Notes under the pieces: model-generated
The model's database searches: none
Seen by the model: the letters and a program-made list of their open reading frames with translations, nothing else
What the model was told of the DNA's origin: nothing
Translations under genes and position numbers: made by a program
NCBI GenBank assembly: GCA_930990665.1
Contig: CAKNQN010000013.1
Location: 1 to 44,074, forward strand
Direction: 5' to 3'
Source: an uncultured Clostridia bacterium
Lineage (GTDB): Bacteria > Bacillota > Clostridia > Christensenellales > Borkfalkiaceae
Length of the DNA: 44,074 nucleotides
Shown: in pieces, positions 8,043 to 17,780 of the stretch
How positions within the stretch are numbered: the first letter of the stretch is position 1
How the letters are laid out: every line of letters starts with the position of its first letter

Positions 8043-8932
8043 TGTTCTGTTTCCGCCACGATCGCCCGCAGCCGATCGAGAAAGATCTGCGCGGGCCGCG
8101 AAAAGACGGCATATTTTTTCCAGACGAGGTCGAGATGCGTCCGCAGGGAGGGGTAGAGGGGCCTGAAACACAGCTCGCTTTCTCCCGTCGTGTTGATGAG
8201 GCCGCCCAGCCCCAAAGCGTAGCCCATGCCCGCCTTTACGAGCAGGCTGGCGTTGTAGAGCAGGTTGTATTTCCCTTTGACGGCAAGTGCATTTGCGCTC
8301 TCTCCGAACCAGGAATATACGCGGCTTCCCTTCGTAAGCGCCTGCATCGAGCACAGGAGTGGCTTGTCCGTCAGGTCCTCTTTGGCGATGCGTTCCTTTT
8401 GGGCGAGCGGACTGTCTTTGCGCATCAGTACCCCCCATTCGTCCGAAAGGGGAAGACGCAGAGAATTGTATTCGGAAAGATCGGGCAAGTCGACCACGAT
8501 CCCGAAGTCGAGCAGCCCCTTGTTCAGCTTTTCGAGGATGTCGCCCGCGTCGCCGCTGATAAACTGGAATCGCACGGAAGGATACTCCCGCTGTACCGCA
8601 CAGGCCGCCCGTGCGACGGTGATCACCGAATAGCTCTCTCCGCCGCCGACGATCACTTCGCCCATCACTTCCTCGGGCGGAGCCGCGATCTCCGCCTGCG
8701 TCTTTTCGTAGAGCGCGAGCATCTCTTCCGCCCGCTTTTTCAGCAGCATTCCCGTCTCCGTCAGCGTGATCTTGCGGCTCCCGCGCGTGAACAGCGGCTG
8801 CCCGATCTCCTTTTCGAGATTCTGCATCTGCTTGGAAAGGCTGGGCTGCGATATGTACAGCCGCTCCGCCGCCTTCGTGATACTCTGTTCCTGCGCCACG
8901 GCGATGAAATACCGCAGTTCCCTCAGTTCCAT
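8030..8932 (-). CDS. LysR-family transcriptional regulator
   Basis: A 300-residue regulator. The N-terminal winged helix-turn-helix ([21 protein letters not shown] at the start, [13 protein letters not shown] recognition helix) is followed by a linker helix and a periplasmic-binding-like effector domain from about residue 90. The ATG at 8932 gives the standard LysR start and has GGAGAAAGGG upstream; an earlier TTG at 8947 is less likely. It is divergent from the acetyltransferase-hydrolase pair with a dyad in between, so it probably controls them. The effector is unknown. Confidence 0.93.
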   Translation of the reverse strand: MELRELRYFIAVAQEQSITKAAERLYISQPSLSKQMQNLEKEIGQPLFTRGSRKITLTETGMLLKKRAEEMLALYEKTQAEIAAPPEEVMGEVIVGGGESYSVITVARAACAVQREYPSVRFQFISGDAGDILEKLNKGLLDFGIVVDLPDLSEYNSLRLPLSDEWGVLMRKDSPLAQKERIAKEDLTDKPLLCSMQALTKGSRVYSWFGESANALAVKGKYNLLYNASLLVKAGMGYALGLGGLINTTGESELCFRPLYPSLRTHLDLVWKKYAVFSRPAQIFLDRLRAIVAETEQDPG

Positions 8933-8970
8933 TCCCTTTCTCCGCAAGTTTTTCTTCCATTATACCAGAC

Positions 8971-9043
8971 AAAACCATAGCCGTCAACTATGTTTTTATA
9001 TTCCATATAAGTATTTGACATGGTTTTATGAATGTCCTATAAT
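8971..9043 (+). promoter_or_regulatory. Consensus promoter with LysR-type dyad
   Basis: TTGACA (9015-9020), 17 bp, TATAAT (9038-9043): a full consensus promoter. Upstream lies the dyad AAAACCATAG (8971-8980) / CTATGTTTTT (8988-8997), one mismatch, placed where LysR proteins usually bind between divergent genes. Confidence 0.8.
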
Positions 9044-9164
9044 GAGGTCGAAAAAAGGAAAGCGCCGCTACGCCGAAGCGGCGGAGTCCCTCGGCCTCGG
9101 CGGAAAGGAATGGCTTTCGGAAAAGTATTCAGACAAGGATTTCTGCGGCGGGAGGAGAAAGACA

Positions 9165-9734
9165 ATGACGACGAAAGAGTATATAGAATATATGAAGGAG
9201 AGGCCGTATCTGGAGGCGGGATCGGAGGTGCATATGTGCATGCATCGGGCGGCGGAGGAAGCGCGGCGGATCACGTCGCAGATCAACGGAACCTTTCACA
9301 CGGCGGAAGAGCTGCGTGCCCTCTTTTCGGAGCTGATCGGAAAGCCGGTGGATGAGAATTTCGGGCTCTTTCCGCCCGTCTATTCCGATTTCGGAAAGAA
9401 TATTTCGGTCGGCAAGCGGGTGTTTATCAACGAAGGGTGCTGTTTTCAGGACCAGGGCGGCATCGAGATCGGGGACGACTGTCTGATCGGGCATCAGGTC
9501 GTCTTTGCGACCATCAACCACGATGCGGCGCCCGAAAAGCGCGGAAACATGCTGTCTGCGCCCATCCGCCTGGGCAAGCGGGTCTGGATCGGCGCGCACG
9601 CGACCATCCTTGCGGGGGTCACGATCGGCGACAATGCGATCGTGGCTGCAGGGGCGGTCGTAACCAAAGACGTGCCCGCCGATACGATCGTCGGCGGCGT
9701 CCCCGCGCGGGTCATCAAAAAGATCAGAAAATGA
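9165..9734 (+). CDS. Sugar O-acetyltransferase (maltose/galactoside type)
   Basis: A 189-residue hexapeptide-repeat (left-handed beta-helix) acetyltransferase of the LacA/Maa family. An N-terminal Mac domain (residues 1 to about 60) precedes the helix. The catalytic His is in ATINHDAAP, and the C-terminus [13 protein letters not shown] is diagnostic. It transfers acetyl from acetyl-CoA to sugar hydroxyls. The ATG at 9165 is chosen over upstream in-frame codons because GGAGGAG (9151-9157) precedes it; the longer frame runs across the promoter. It is probably co-transcribed with the hydrolase 82 bp downstream. Confidence 0.93.
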   Translation: MTTKEYIEYMKERPYLEAGSEVHMCMHRAAEEARRITSQINGTFHTAEELRALFSELIGKPVDENFGLFPPVYSDFGKNISVGKRVFINEGCCFQDQGGIEIGDDCLIGHQVVFATINHDAAPEKRGNMLSAPIRLGKRVWIGAHATILAGVTIGDNAIVAAGAVVTKDVPADTIVGGVPARVIKKIRK

Positions 9735-9816
9735 GCGCCGCACAGGTGCGCGATCAATCAAACGGCATTGCCGCACGGCTGAACCCTTTCGGCCGGTAAA
9801 AAAGGAGGATCGAAAG

Positions 9817-10791
9817 ATGGAAGAGCAAAAACTGCAATGGACGGAAGAATGGGACAAGACCTTTCCCGAGAGCGATCGGACGGAGCACACGAAGGTGGCC
9901 TTTCATAACCGATACGGCATCACGCTTGCCGCAGATCTGTACCGTCCGAAGGGGGCGGAAGGAAAGCTGTCTGCCATTGCGGTCGCGGGGCCTTTCGGGG
10001 CGGTCAAAGAGCAGGCGTCCGGCCTGTATGCGCAGAAGCTGGCGGAAATGGGTTTTCTGACGATCGCCTTTGACCCGTCCTTTACGGGCGAAAGCGGCGG
10101 CGAGCCGCGGTATGTGGCGTCGCCGGACATCAATACGGAAGATTTCTGCGCGGCTGTGGATTATCTTTCCGTGCGGGAAGACGTCGACCCCGGGCGCATC
10201 GGGATACTCGGCATCTGCGGCTGGGGCGGAATGGCGCTCAATGCGGCGGCGATCGATACGCGCATCAAGGCGACGGTCTCCTCGACCATGTACGACATGA
10301 GCCGCGTCATCGCGAACGGGTATTTCGATTCCATGAGCGAAGAGGACCGCCAGGCTCTCCGCCGCCGGCTGAACGCACAGCGCACCGCCGATTATCGGAA
10401 CGGAAGCTACGCGCTCGCGGGTGGCGTCGCCGACAGCGTTCCGGAGGACGCCCCCTTCTTTGTCAAGGATTATTACGATTATTACAAGACGAAGCGCGGC
10501 TATCATCCCCGCTCACTGAATTCCAACGGGGGCTGGAACGTGACTTCGGCTCTCTCCTTTCTGAATATGCCCCTGCTGACGTACATCGGGGAGATAGAAA
10601 ACGCCGTCCTCGTCATCCACGGGGAGAAGGCGCATTCCCGCTATTTCAGCACGGATGCCTTTGCAAGGCTCAAAGGGGATAACAAGGAACTCCTGATCAT
10701 ACCCGGTGCGGTTCATACCGACCTGTACGACAATCTTTCCGTGATCCCGTTTGAAAAGATCGCAAGTTTCTATCGCCGTTATCTGCAGTGA
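9817..10791 (+). CDS. Alpha/beta hydrolase with cysteine nucleophile
   Basis: A 324-residue alpha/beta-hydrolase. The nucleophile elbow is GICGWGG, with C134 where most relatives have Ser; dienelactone-hydrolase-like and YcjY-type proteins share this. A catalytic His is probably in PGAVHTDLYD near the C-terminus, and an insert at about residues 150-235 forms a cap. No signal peptide is visible, so it should be cytoplasmic. AAAGGAGG precedes the ATG. Pairing with a sugar acetyltransferase suggests esterase or lactone hydrolase activity on an acylated small molecule, but the substrate is unknown. Confidence 0.85.
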   Translation: MEEQKLQWTEEWDKTFPESDRTEHTKVAFHNRYGITLAADLYRPKGAEGKLSAIAVAGPFGAVKEQASGLYAQKLAEMGFLTIAFDPSFTGESGGEPRYVASPDINTEDFCAAVDYLSVREDVDPGRIGILGICGWGGMALNAAAIDTRIKATVSSTMYDMSRVIANGYFDSMSEEDRQALRRRLNAQRTADYRNGSYALAGGVADSVPEDAPFFVKDYYDYYKTKRGYHPRSLNSNGGWNVTSALSFLNMPLLTYIGEIENAVLVIHGEKAHSRYFSTDAFARLKGDNKELLIIPGAVHTDLYDNLSVIPFEKIASFYRRYLQ

Positions 10792-10871
10792 GCGGAAAAT
10801 TTCCGCTTTTGCGATCGTTCCGATCGGTTCCGGCATTCTCATGCCTCTTTTGTTAACAGTTTTTTTCAATT

Positions 10872-10915
10872 ACAGCGCTTCGGAGGTTTTTCTCGGAAGC
10901 GCTGTCTGTTTTTTT
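10872..10915 (+). terminator. Intrinsic terminator after the hydrolase gene
   Basis: A 10-bp stem ACAGCGCTTC / GAAGCGCTGT followed by a T7 run. A shorter hairpin GCGGAAA / TTTCCGC at 10793-10807 directly follows the stop codon. The rest of 10792-11130 holds the MarR promoter; no gene is seen in it. Confidence 0.85.
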
Positions 10916-10954
10916 AGCCTTTATCGTTGGGTTGAAAATTGTTTTGCCAAACAG

Positions 10955-11012
10955 TTGACAAAAATGTAGGATGATAAAATAAATCGTATGCGATGTATCG
11001 TATACGATTTAT
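10955..11012 (+). promoter_or_regulatory. MarR promoter with 11-bp operator palindrome
   Basis: TTGACA at 10955-10960 is followed by AT-rich candidates for the -10 box (TAAAAT at 10975-10980 or ATAAAT at 10979-10984). An exact inverted repeat ATAAATCGTAT (10979-10989) / ATACGATTTAT (11002-11012) overlaps the -10 and start region, with a smaller palindrome CGAT-GT-ATCG in its centre. This fits autorepression by the MarR protein. Confidence 0.75.
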
Positions 11013-11130
11013 AAAGGCAGCCGAATTGCCGGCCTGTCCGCAAAAGAGGGAAGCGGCGGGATGCCGGGCGATGGTGCGGCCGGATCGGGCGAGAAAGAGC
11101 GCGCAAAAAATAAAAAAGAGAGGAATGTAT

Positions 11131-11574
11131 ATGATCGAATTATCACAGTTCAAAACGGCGACTTTATTGGTAAAGATAGGGAATGCGGTCACCTATTACA
11201 GAAACAGAAAGATGGAAGACCTGGATCTGACGTCCGTCCAGAGCGATGTGCTGATCGACATATTGCGTAATCCTGGGATTACGGCCAGTGAAATCAAGGA
11301 GCATATACAGTTGTCGCAGTCGACGGTGGCGGGAATCATCGGGAGATTGGAGTGTAAAAGGCTGATCAGCAAAGTAGTCGACGAAAAGGACGGGAGGAAA
11401 GTGATCCTATATCCGGCCGAACAGGGGAGAGGGCTGGAAGAAACTCTGAAAGCCATAGCAGTGGAGACGCAGGAATTTTTATTGGAAGGGATGGACGAGA
11501 ACGAACAGGCGGAGTTTGCCCGTCTTTTGGAGAAGTCCCTGAACAACCTGAATCGGGTGCGCAATAATAATTGA
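11131..11574 (+). CDS. MarR-family transcriptional regulator
   Basis: A 147-residue winged-helix regulator. The DNA-binding core is ITASEIKEHIQLSQSTVAGI, followed by the wing KVVDEKDGRKVILYPAEQG and a C-terminal dimerisation helix. The ATG at 11131 is preferred over one at 11125 because AGAGAGG needs about 7 bp spacing. It lies 22 bp upstream of the MATE gene and probably represses the whole operon, as MarR proteins often do for drug exporters. Confidence 0.92.
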   Translation: MIELSQFKTATLLVKIGNAVTYYRNRKMEDLDLTSVQSDVLIDILRNPGITASEIKEHIQLSQSTVAGIIGRLECKRLISKVVDEKDGRKVILYPAEQGRGLEETLKAIAVETQEFLLEGMDENEQAEFARLLEKSLNNLNRVRNNN

Positions 11575-11596
11575 ACGGGCAGGAGGTCAAAGCAAA

Positions 11597-12409
11597 ATGA
11601 CACAGGAAAATGAATTATTTGTTTCGATGCCGGTAGGCAAAGCGATCGCGAAACTTGCGATACCCACCGTGATCAGTCAGATCATCGTCATATTATACAG
11701 TATGGCGGACACGTTTTTTATCGGGAAGACGGGCGATCCGAACCAGCTTGCGGCACTGTCCATAGCCTTTCCGATCTACACGGTCCTTACGGCAGTGGCG
11801 AACCTTTTCGGTATCGGTGCAAACAGTCTGATTGCGCGGAGTTTAGGACAAAACGATGAAAAAACGGCCAGAAAGGCATCTTCATTTTGTTTTTGGGGAA
11901 GCATAGCCCTGACGGCGGTTCTTTGTATCTTGCTGGCTGCGCTGATGAAGCCGATCCTGATGCTTGCGGGGGCGGATGATCTGACGTTTCGCCATACGGC
12001 AGATTATCTGTTGTACGTCTTTGTGATCGGGGGGATCCCCACGGTCGCGGGGCTTGCTCTCGGACATTTGGTTCGGGCCGTGGGAAAAACGAGAGAAGCC
12101 GGCATAGGGCTGGCATTGGGCGGGATTCTGAACATTCTTCTGGATCCGGTTTTTAATTTTTGTCTTCGATATGGGCGTTTCGGGAGCCGCGATCGCGACG
12201 GCTGTTTCCAACACCATTTCTCTGATTTTTTTCTTGGTCGTTCTGTACAGGATTCGCAAAGGGAGCTGCATCACCATTTCTCCAAAGCAATTCACATTGA
12301 AAAAGGAGGTTTCCTGGAAAGTTTTATCCGTTGGATTTCCTGCGGCAATTTCGGTGCTTTTGGTGTGTTTTTCCATCTCTCTTTTAACGGCGCTGCTGCT
12401 TCGTCATGA
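11597..12409 (+). CDS. MATE efflux transporter, N-terminal part (frameshifted)
   Basis: The first half of a MATE-family multidrug/sodium antiporter. Homology runs from the start to about residue 187 (MADTFFIGKTGDPNQLAALSI region, then LGHLVRAVGKTREAGIGLALG and LDPVFNF). At the T5 run 12157-12161 the frame changes, and the rest of this frame (to 12409) is unrelated. Dropping one T restores VFNFVFDMGVSGAA, the expected MATE sequence, and joins it to the downstream frame for a 656-residue protein. AGGAGG (11581-11586) precedes the ATG. The shift may be a sequencing error, phase variation or a genuine mutation. Confidence 0.8.
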   Translation: MTQENELFVSMPVGKAIAKLAIPTVISQIIVILYSMADTFFIGKTGDPNQLAALSIAFPIYTVLTAVANLFGIGANSLIARSLGQNDEKTARKASSFCFWGSIALTAVLCILLAALMKPILMLAGADDLTFRHTADYLLYVFVIGGIPTVAGLALGHLVRAVGKTREAGIGLALGGILNILLDPVFNFCLRYGRFGSRDRDGCFQHHFSDFFLGRSVQDSQRELHHHFSKAIHIEKGGFLESFIRWISCGNFGAFGVFFHLSFNGAAASS

Positions 12410-13568
12410 AGGCGGCAACATCATCGCGGCGGCATACGGTGTGACGGCAAAAGTCGGAACGATCGCTCTGCATATCAGCATCGGGATCGCGCAGGGCGTG
12501 ATGCCGCTGATCGGTTACAGTTACGGCGCCAAAGATCATAAGAGAGTGCGGGATGTGGCCAAATTATCCTTTATTATTCTCTGGTTTTTTTCCATTTTAT
12601 TTCTCTTATTGGTGCAGCTTCTTCCGGATTCTTTTATCCGGATGTTCATTGACGATGCGGAGACGGTCGCGGTGGGCGAGGTTTTTATCCGTCGGTGGTC
12701 GTGGTGTGCGATCGGCATGTGTCTGGTCGCACTGTATGATGCCATTTTTCAGGCTGTCGGCAAGTGGAAAACCTCTCTGCTGGTGGCGGTGATTCGTTTT
12801 CTTGTCGTGTTTCCCGCATTTTGTTTTATTTTGGACGCCGCATTCGGGGCGGACGGCCTGATGTGGGTACAGCCGATCGCGGATACGATCGCGCTGATTC
12901 TTGCGGCGGTCCTTTTTATGCATTTCAAACGTTCGCTTGCCAAGCATACAGAGCAAACCGGTAAAATTTCGGACGTGCCGATCATCGCTCATCGCATTGT
13001 CGCGATCAGTCGTGAGTTCGGCAGCGGCGGCCGCACGATCGGAAAAGAAGTCGCGTCCCGGCTGAAAATTCCCTGCTATGACAGTGAACTCATCGAGAAG
13101 ATCGCAGCCCAAAGCGCGTTTGCCAAAGAATATGTGGAGAAATATGGTGAATATGCTATTTCAGACAGTCTGTATGAGAATGCCCTTGCGGGGCGTACGC
13201 GCGACGGGCAATCCGATTCCGATAAGCTTTGGCTGGCACAGCGTAAAGTGATCACAGATCTGGCAGAAGAGGGGCCTTGCGTCATCGTGGGGCGATGTGC
13301 CGATTTTATCCTACGGAATATTGCCGATTGTCTGACGGTCTTTATTCATGCTTCGGACGAAAAGCGGGCGGACAGAATTGTCTCCGTATACGGAGAGCGG
13401 GAGGACGAACCCATGCAGAGGATCAAAGAGAAAGATAAAAAGCGCCGAGCCTATTACGAGATCTACACGGGAACGGAGTGGGGTAAGGCGGACAATTATG
13501 ATCTGTGTCTGGACAGCGGAGTGCTCGGCATAGAGAAATGTATTGAAACAATTAAAAGGCTGTATTGA
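12171..13568 (+). CDS. MATE C-terminal part fused to cytidylate-kinase-like domain
   Basis: This frame continues the MATE transporter (SGAAIATAVSNTISL onward, six or so membrane helices to about 12940). It then carries a soluble domain of about 195 residues: ISREFGSGGRTIGKEVASRL is a P-loop-like N-terminus, and GPCVIVGRCADFIL and FIHASDEKRADRI are typical of the cytidylate-kinase-like (AAA_26) family. That family often sits next to MATE genes in Clostridia; here both are in one polypeptide. The ATG at 12171 is only the first Met of the frame and is unlikely to be a real start, since the protein should begin at 11597. The kinase domain's substrate is unknown. Confidence 0.8.
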   Translation: MGVSGAAIATAVSNTISLIFFLVVLYRIRKGSCITISPKQFTLKKEVSWKVLSVGFPAAISVLLVCFSISLLTALLLRHEGGNIIAAAYGVTAKVGTIALHISIGIAQGVMPLIGYSYGAKDHKRVRDVAKLSFIILWFFSILFLLLVQLLPDSFIRMFIDDAETVAVGEVFIRRWSWCAIGMCLVALYDAIFQAVGKWKTSLLVAVIRFLVVFPAFCFILDAAFGADGLMWVQPIADTIALILAAVLFMHFKRSLAKHTEQTGKISDVPIIAHRIVAISREFGSGGRTIGKEVASRLKIPCYDSELIEKIAAQSAFAKEYVEKYGEYAISDSLYENALAGRTRDGQSDSDKLWLAQRKVITDLAEEGPCVIVGRCADFILRNIADCLTVFIHASDEKRADRIVSVYGEREDEPMQRIKEKDKKRRAYYEIYTGTEWGKADNYDLCLDSGVLGIEKCIETIKRLY

Positions 13569-13593
13569 CAATTGCAGAAAAAACAGTTACAAT
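13565..13593 (+). promoter_or_regulatory. V-type ATPase operon promoter
   Basis: TTGACA (13565-13570), 17 bp, TACAAT (13588-13593). The -35 box overlaps the stop codon of the MATE-kinase gene, so the ATPase operon can be transcribed independently of the exporter. Confidence 0.8.
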
Positions 13594-13628
13594 AAAAAGG
13601 TAAGGAATGCAAAAAGGAGAGATCGGTC

Positions 13629-14189
13629 GTGGAAATGCAGATCGGAGACTTGATCCAGGCGATCAAGAAAGAGGGCGTAGAGTCTGCGCACGCGGAAGCG
13701 GAGCGCATCGTGGCGGAAGCAAAGCGGCGTGCGGGGGAGATCGTGGCCGAAGCGGAAGCGGATGCGGCGCATATCCGCGCCGAGGCGGAGCGGGAGAGCC
13801 GCGTGCTGAAAGAGAGCGCCAGAGCCGCGGCCGAGCACGCTGAGCGCGACGCACTTCTGGCCTTCAAAAGTGCCGTGCGGGAGGAGTTTGAAAAGCTGCT
13901 TGCGGCCGAAATCGGAAAGGCTTTGGACGTGTCTGCGCTCGCAAAGCTGATCGCGGCGGCCATCGGCGGGGAAGACCCGGGCCTGTATGCCGCAGAGGTG
14001 CATGCAGTTTCGGAAGGATTGAAAAGCCAACTGGCGGAAAAGATCCGCGGCGGGCTGGAGATCCGCATCAATCCCCGTATCAAGGCGGGATTCCGGCTGG
14101 TACAGAAGGACGGGGCGGGCTACTTTGACTGTTCCGACGAAGAGATCGCGCGGATGCTGCAGCCGTATCTGTCAAGCCTGGAATTCTGA
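13629..14189 (+). CDS. ntpE: V-type ATP synthase subunit E
   Basis: A 186-residue peripheral-stalk subunit. Residues of roughly 15-85 are a long Ala/Glu/Arg coiled coil with repeated AEAERIVAEA and AEADAAHIRAEAERE segments; a globular C-terminal domain follows. It would link the catalytic head to membrane subunit I. The GTG at 13629 is chosen since GGAGAG at 13615-13620 gives 8 bp spacing; the ATG at 13635 is the alternative. It is first in the operon. The partner G/H stalk subunit is not found here, as in the compact operons of Chlamydia and spirochetes. Confidence 0.85.
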   Translation: MEMQIGDLIQAIKKEGVESAHAEAERIVAEAKRRAGEIVAEAEADAAHIRAEAERESRVLKESARAAAEHAERDALLAFKSAVREEFEKLLAAEIGKALDVSALAKLIAAAIGGEDPGLYAAEVHAVSEGLKSQLAEKIRGGLEIRINPRIKAGFRLVQKDGAGYFDCSDEEIARMLQPYLSSLEF

Positions 14190-14200
14190 CGGGGTGGAAA

Positions 14201-14725
14201 ATGGCATCTTATTACTATTTACTGTCGAGCCTGCCCATGCTGCGGGCGGAGGGGAAAAGCCCCCTTTCCTATCCGGAATTTCTGGCGATGTGCAAAACGT
14301 CTGTCGGGGAGAGGAAGTATGCGCAGCTGGAGGCTCTGACGCTTTCAGACGATCGGGGGCCTTTGCTCGGGGAATGGTCGAAATTTTACAGAGCCTGTCG
14401 CCGGGAACTCGGCGCTCTGCGCCGTAAGCGGCTCGGCCGCTCCGCGTCCGACGCGGCAGACGGCGCGCTGTCCGGGGCGATCGCCGCGGCGATCGCGAAC
14501 AAGGACCCGCTGGAAGCCGAAAATGCCCTGCTTGCGCTGCAATTTCAGAAGGTGGACGAACTGATCGGCAATCATCTGTTTGACGATTGCGCGCTGATGG
14601 GCTACGCGCTGAAACTGAAGCTGTTGGAACGAAAGGATGTCTTTGAACAGGGGAGCGGCCGGGCGGAACTGGAGCGCATACTGGGCGGTCTGGAAGAGCA
14701 GATACTGCTGGGCGAAGGGGAGTAA
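14201..14725 (+). CDS. DUF2764 family protein of the V-ATPase operon
   Basis: A 174-residue protein starting MASYYYLLSSLPML, the hallmark of DUF2764, which occurs almost only inside V-type ATPase operons of the spirochete, Chlamydia and Bacteroides type, between E and A. It is mainly helical. It may replace the missing subunit C/d or F of the central stalk, but this has not been shown. It starts 11 bp after subunit E. Confidence 0.85.
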   Translation: MASYYYLLSSLPMLRAEGKSPLSYPEFLAMCKTSVGERKYAQLEALTLSDDRGPLLGEWSKFYRACRRELGALRRKRLGRSASDAADGALSGAIAAAIANKDPLEAENALLALQFQKVDELIGNHLFDDCALMGYALKLKLLERKDVFEQGSGRAELERILGGLEEQILLGEGE

Positions 14726-14731
14726 AACCAT

Positions 14732-16471
14732 ATGGAATGTATAACGGGAAGCGTGACGGGCGTAAACGGAAACCTGGTGTCTGTGCGGATCGACGGGCCG
14801 ATCCGCAAGAACGAGGTGGGGTATGTGCTCGTCGACGGGAAGAAGCTGAAAGGGGAGATCATCCGCGTGGGCGGCGGCATTGCCGACATGCAGATCTACG
14901 AAATGACGGAAGGCATCAAGGTGGGGGACCGCGCGGAATTCACGGGAGAACTGATGAGTGTTTCGCTGGGCCCGGGGCTGCTGACGCAGATCTACGACGG
15001 TTTGCAGAATCCTCTTCCCGAGCTGGCGGAGAAATGCGGCTTTTTCCTGGAACGGGGAGAATACATAGACCCGATCCCGGACAAAGACTGGGAGTTTACC
15101 CCGACGGTCCGCCCGGGCGATATCGTCCGGCCGGGCGATGCGGTCGGCACCGTGCGGGAAGGGATGTTTGTACACCGCATCATGGTGCCGTTCGAGTTTG
15201 CCGACGAAGACTGGACGGTGCGCTCCGTCGTGCCGAAAGGGACATACAATGTCCGCAGCGAGATCGCGGTGATCGGCAACGGAAAGGGGGAGGAGAAGTC
15301 GCTTTCGATGGTCTTCACCTGGCCGATCAAAAAGCCGATCACCTGTTATGAGGAGCGGCTTCGTCCGGACGAAACGCTCATCACGCAGATCCGCTGCATC
15401 GATACCTTTTTGCCCATCGCGAAGGGCGGCACCTTCTGTGTGCCGGGCCCTTTCGGCGCGGGAAAGACGGTGTTGCAGCACATGGAAGCGAAGAATGCGG
15501 ACGTGGATATCGTGATCATCGCCGCTTGCGGCGAGCGTGCAGGCGAAGTGGTGGAGGTCCTGAAAGAGTTTCCCGAACTGACCGACCCGCGCACGGGTAG
15601 GTCGCTCATGGAGCGCACGATCATCATCTGCAACACTTCCTCGATGCCCGTGGCGGCGAGGGAGGCGTCCGTCTATACGGCGATCACGCTGGCGGAATAT
15701 TACCGTCAGATGGGGCTTTCGGTCCTGTTGCTGGCCGATTCCACCTCCCGCTGGGCGCAGGCGATGCGGGAGATGAGCGGAAGGCTGGAAGAGATCCCCG
15801 GCGACGAGGCGTTTCCCGCCTATCTCGAATCGGTCATCGCGTCCTTTTACGAACGGGCGGGCAAGGTGCGCCTGCGGGACGGGAGCATCGCATCCGTCAC
15901 GATCGGCGGCACGGTATCGCCTGCGGGCGGCAACTTCGAAGAGCCCGTCACCCAGGCGACGCTGAAAGTGGTGGGCGCGTTCCACGGCCTGTCGCGCGAG
16001 CGCTCGGACGCGCGGAAATATCCCGCGATCCACCCCATCGATTCTTGGTCGAAGTACAGGGGGATCGCGGAGCAGTCCAAGGTGGACGCGGCGCGGCAGA
16101 TCCTGGTGCGGAGCACGGAGATCGGGCAGATGATGAAGGTGGTGGGCGAAGAAGGCGTTTCGGCGGAAGACTATATCACCTATCAGAAGGGCGAGCTTCT
16201 GGACGCGGCGTATCTGCAGCAGGACTCCTTCGACGCGGTCGACGCGGCCTGCGGGCCGGCGCGCCAGCTGCGCGTATTTGCGGTGCTGTACGACATACTC
16301 ACCCGCACCTACCTGCTGGAAGAAAAGAGCGCCATCCGCACTTTCTTCAATCGGCTTCGCCAGCTTCTTCTCGACTGGCACGCGATGGAGTTCGAAACGG
16401 CACAATTTGACGAGCAGGAAAGATCGATCCGGGATCTGTACCTGTCGGAATCAACAGAAAAGGCGGTCTGA
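14732..16471 (+). CDS. ntpA: V-type ATP synthase subunit A (catalytic)
   Basis: The 579-residue catalytic subunit. Residues 1-70 form the beta-barrel; a bulge domain with [15 protein letters not shown] lies at about 115-185; the Walker A loop GPFGAGKT is at 239-246; [23 protein letters not shown] marks the later catalytic region. Length and motifs are complete, so it should hydrolyse or make ATP. GGGGAG precedes the ATG inside the end of the DUF2764 gene. The next gene starts 1 bp after its stop. Confidence 0.97.
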   Translation: MECITGSVTGVNGNLVSVRIDGPIRKNEVGYVLVDGKKLKGEIIRVGGGIADMQIYEMTEGIKVGDRAEFTGELMSVSLGPGLLTQIYDGLQNPLPELAEKCGFFLERGEYIDPIPDKDWEFTPTVRPGDIVRPGDAVGTVREGMFVHRIMVPFEFADEDWTVRSVVPKGTYNVRSEIAVIGNGKGEEKSLSMVFTWPIKKPITCYEERLRPDETLITQIRCIDTFLPIAKGGTFCVPGPFGAGKTVLQHMEAKNADVDIVIIAACGERAGEVVEVLKEFPELTDPRTGRSLMERTIIICNTSSMPVAAREASVYTAITLAEYYRQMGLSVLLLADSTSRWAQAMREMSGRLEEIPGDEAFPAYLESVIASFYERAGKVRLRDGSIASVTIGGTVSPAGGNFEEPVTQATLKVVGAFHGLSRERSDARKYPAIHPIDSWSKYRGIAEQSKVDAARQILVRSTEIGQMMKVVGEEGVSAEDYITYQKGELLDAAYLQQDSFDAVDAACGPARQLRVFAVLYDILTRTYLLEEKSAIRTFFNRLRQLLLDWHAMEFETAQFDEQERSIRDLYLSESTEKAV

Positions 16472-16472
16472 T

Positions 16473-17768
16473 ATGCAGAAAGTATATACCCGGATCCGTT
16501 CGATCGTGGGCAATGTGATAACGGTGGAGGCGTCGGGCGTGCGGAACGGAGATCTGGCGCTGGTCGGCGACAGCTATGCCAATGTGATCCGTCTGGACAA
16601 CGATCTGGTCTATTTGCAGGTATTTGCCGGAACGCAGGGAGTGAGTACGAGGGATCCCGTCCGCTTTCTGGGCCGGCCGATGATGGTCTCCTATTCCGAG
16701 CATCTGCTCGGCCGCATCTTTAACGGCGCGGGGGTGCCCAAGGACAACGGTCCCGCGCTGACGGAGAACATGATCCCGATCGGCGGGCCGTCCGTCAATC
16801 CGACGCGCAGGGTCGTCCCGAAGAAGATGATACGGACGGGCATACCGATGATCGACGTATTCAATACGCTGGTGGAGAGCCAGAAACTTCCCATCTTTTC
16901 GGTGTCGGGCGAGCCGTACAACGAGCTGCTCGCGCGGATCGCGATGCAGGCGGAAGTGGACGTGATCGTGCTGGGCGGCATGGGTCTCAAATACGACGAC
17001 TATCTGTTTTTCCGCGAGACGCTCGGTCGCAGCGGCGCGCTGGGCCGCACGGTGATGTTCATCCATACGGCGGCCGACCCGACCGTGGAGTGTACGCTGG
17101 TGCCCGATATGTCGCTCGCCGTAGCCGAGCGCTTTGCGCTGGACGGGAAGAGGGTGCTGGTCCTCCTTACCGACATGACCAACTTTGCCGACGCGCAGAA
17201 AGAGACGGCGATCACGATGGAGCAGGTGCCTTCCAACCGCGGGTATCCGGGCGATCTGTACAGCTGTCTTGCGTCCCGTTATGAAAAGGCGGTGGATTTT
17301 GAGGGCTTGGGTTCGGTGACCATTCTCAGCGTGACCACCATGCCGGGTGACGATGTCACCCATCCGGTGCCGGACAATACCGGCTACATCACGGAGGGAC
17401 AGTATTATCTCAAAGGGGGCAGGATCGAGCCGTTCGGTTCGCTTTCCCGCCTGAAACAGAACGTCAACGGCAGGACGCGGAGCGATCACCGCGCGCTGAT
17501 GGATTGCATGATCAAGCTTTACAGTGCTTACAGAGAGAGCCAGGAAAAGAGATCGATGGGCTTTTCGATGAGCGAGTGGGACGAAAAGCTGCTCCGATAC
17601 GGCAAACTGTTTGAAGAGGAGCTGATGGATCTGCGCGTGAACATTTCCCTGGAAGAGGCGCTCGATCTGGGCTGGAAGATCCTTGCGGAGTGCTTTGAAC
17701 CGAACGAAACGGGGCTGAAGAGCAATCTGCTGCGGGAAAGATGGCCCAAACCGACGGAACTTGCGTGA
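16473..17768 (+). CDS. ntpB: V-type ATP synthase subunit B (regulatory)
   Basis: A 431-residue non-catalytic head subunit. Motifs are [16 protein letters not shown], an [16 protein letters not shown] loop where the catalytic subunit has a P-loop (the normal loss of Walker A), and [14 protein letters not shown] and [19 protein letters not shown]. The ATG at 16473 follows the subunit A stop by one base with a weak AGGCGG site, so it is probably translationally coupled. Confidence 0.97.
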   Translation: MQKVYTRIRSIVGNVITVEASGVRNGDLALVGDSYANVIRLDNDLVYLQVFAGTQGVSTRDPVRFLGRPMMVSYSEHLLGRIFNGAGVPKDNGPALTENMIPIGGPSVNPTRRVVPKKMIRTGIPMIDVFNTLVESQKLPIFSVSGEPYNELLARIAMQAEVDVIVLGGMGLKYDDYLFFRETLGRSGALGRTVMFIHTAADPTVECTLVPDMSLAVAERFALDGKRVLVLLTDMTNFADAQKETAITMEQVPSNRGYPGDLYSCLASRYEKAVDFEGLGSVTILSVTTMPGDDVTHPVPDNTGYITEGQYYLKGGRIEPFGSLSRLKQNVNGRTRSDHRALMDCMIKLYSAYRESQEKRSMGFSMSEWDEKLLRYGKLFEEELMDLRVNISLEEALDLGWKILAECFEPNETGLKSNLLRERWPKPTELA

Positions 17769-17780
17769 GGGGAAAGGGAC

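Noticed and set aside
8947-8947. Upstream TTG start of the LysR gene
   Set aside because: The ATG at 8932 gives the standard LysR N-terminus and a better placed ribosome site.
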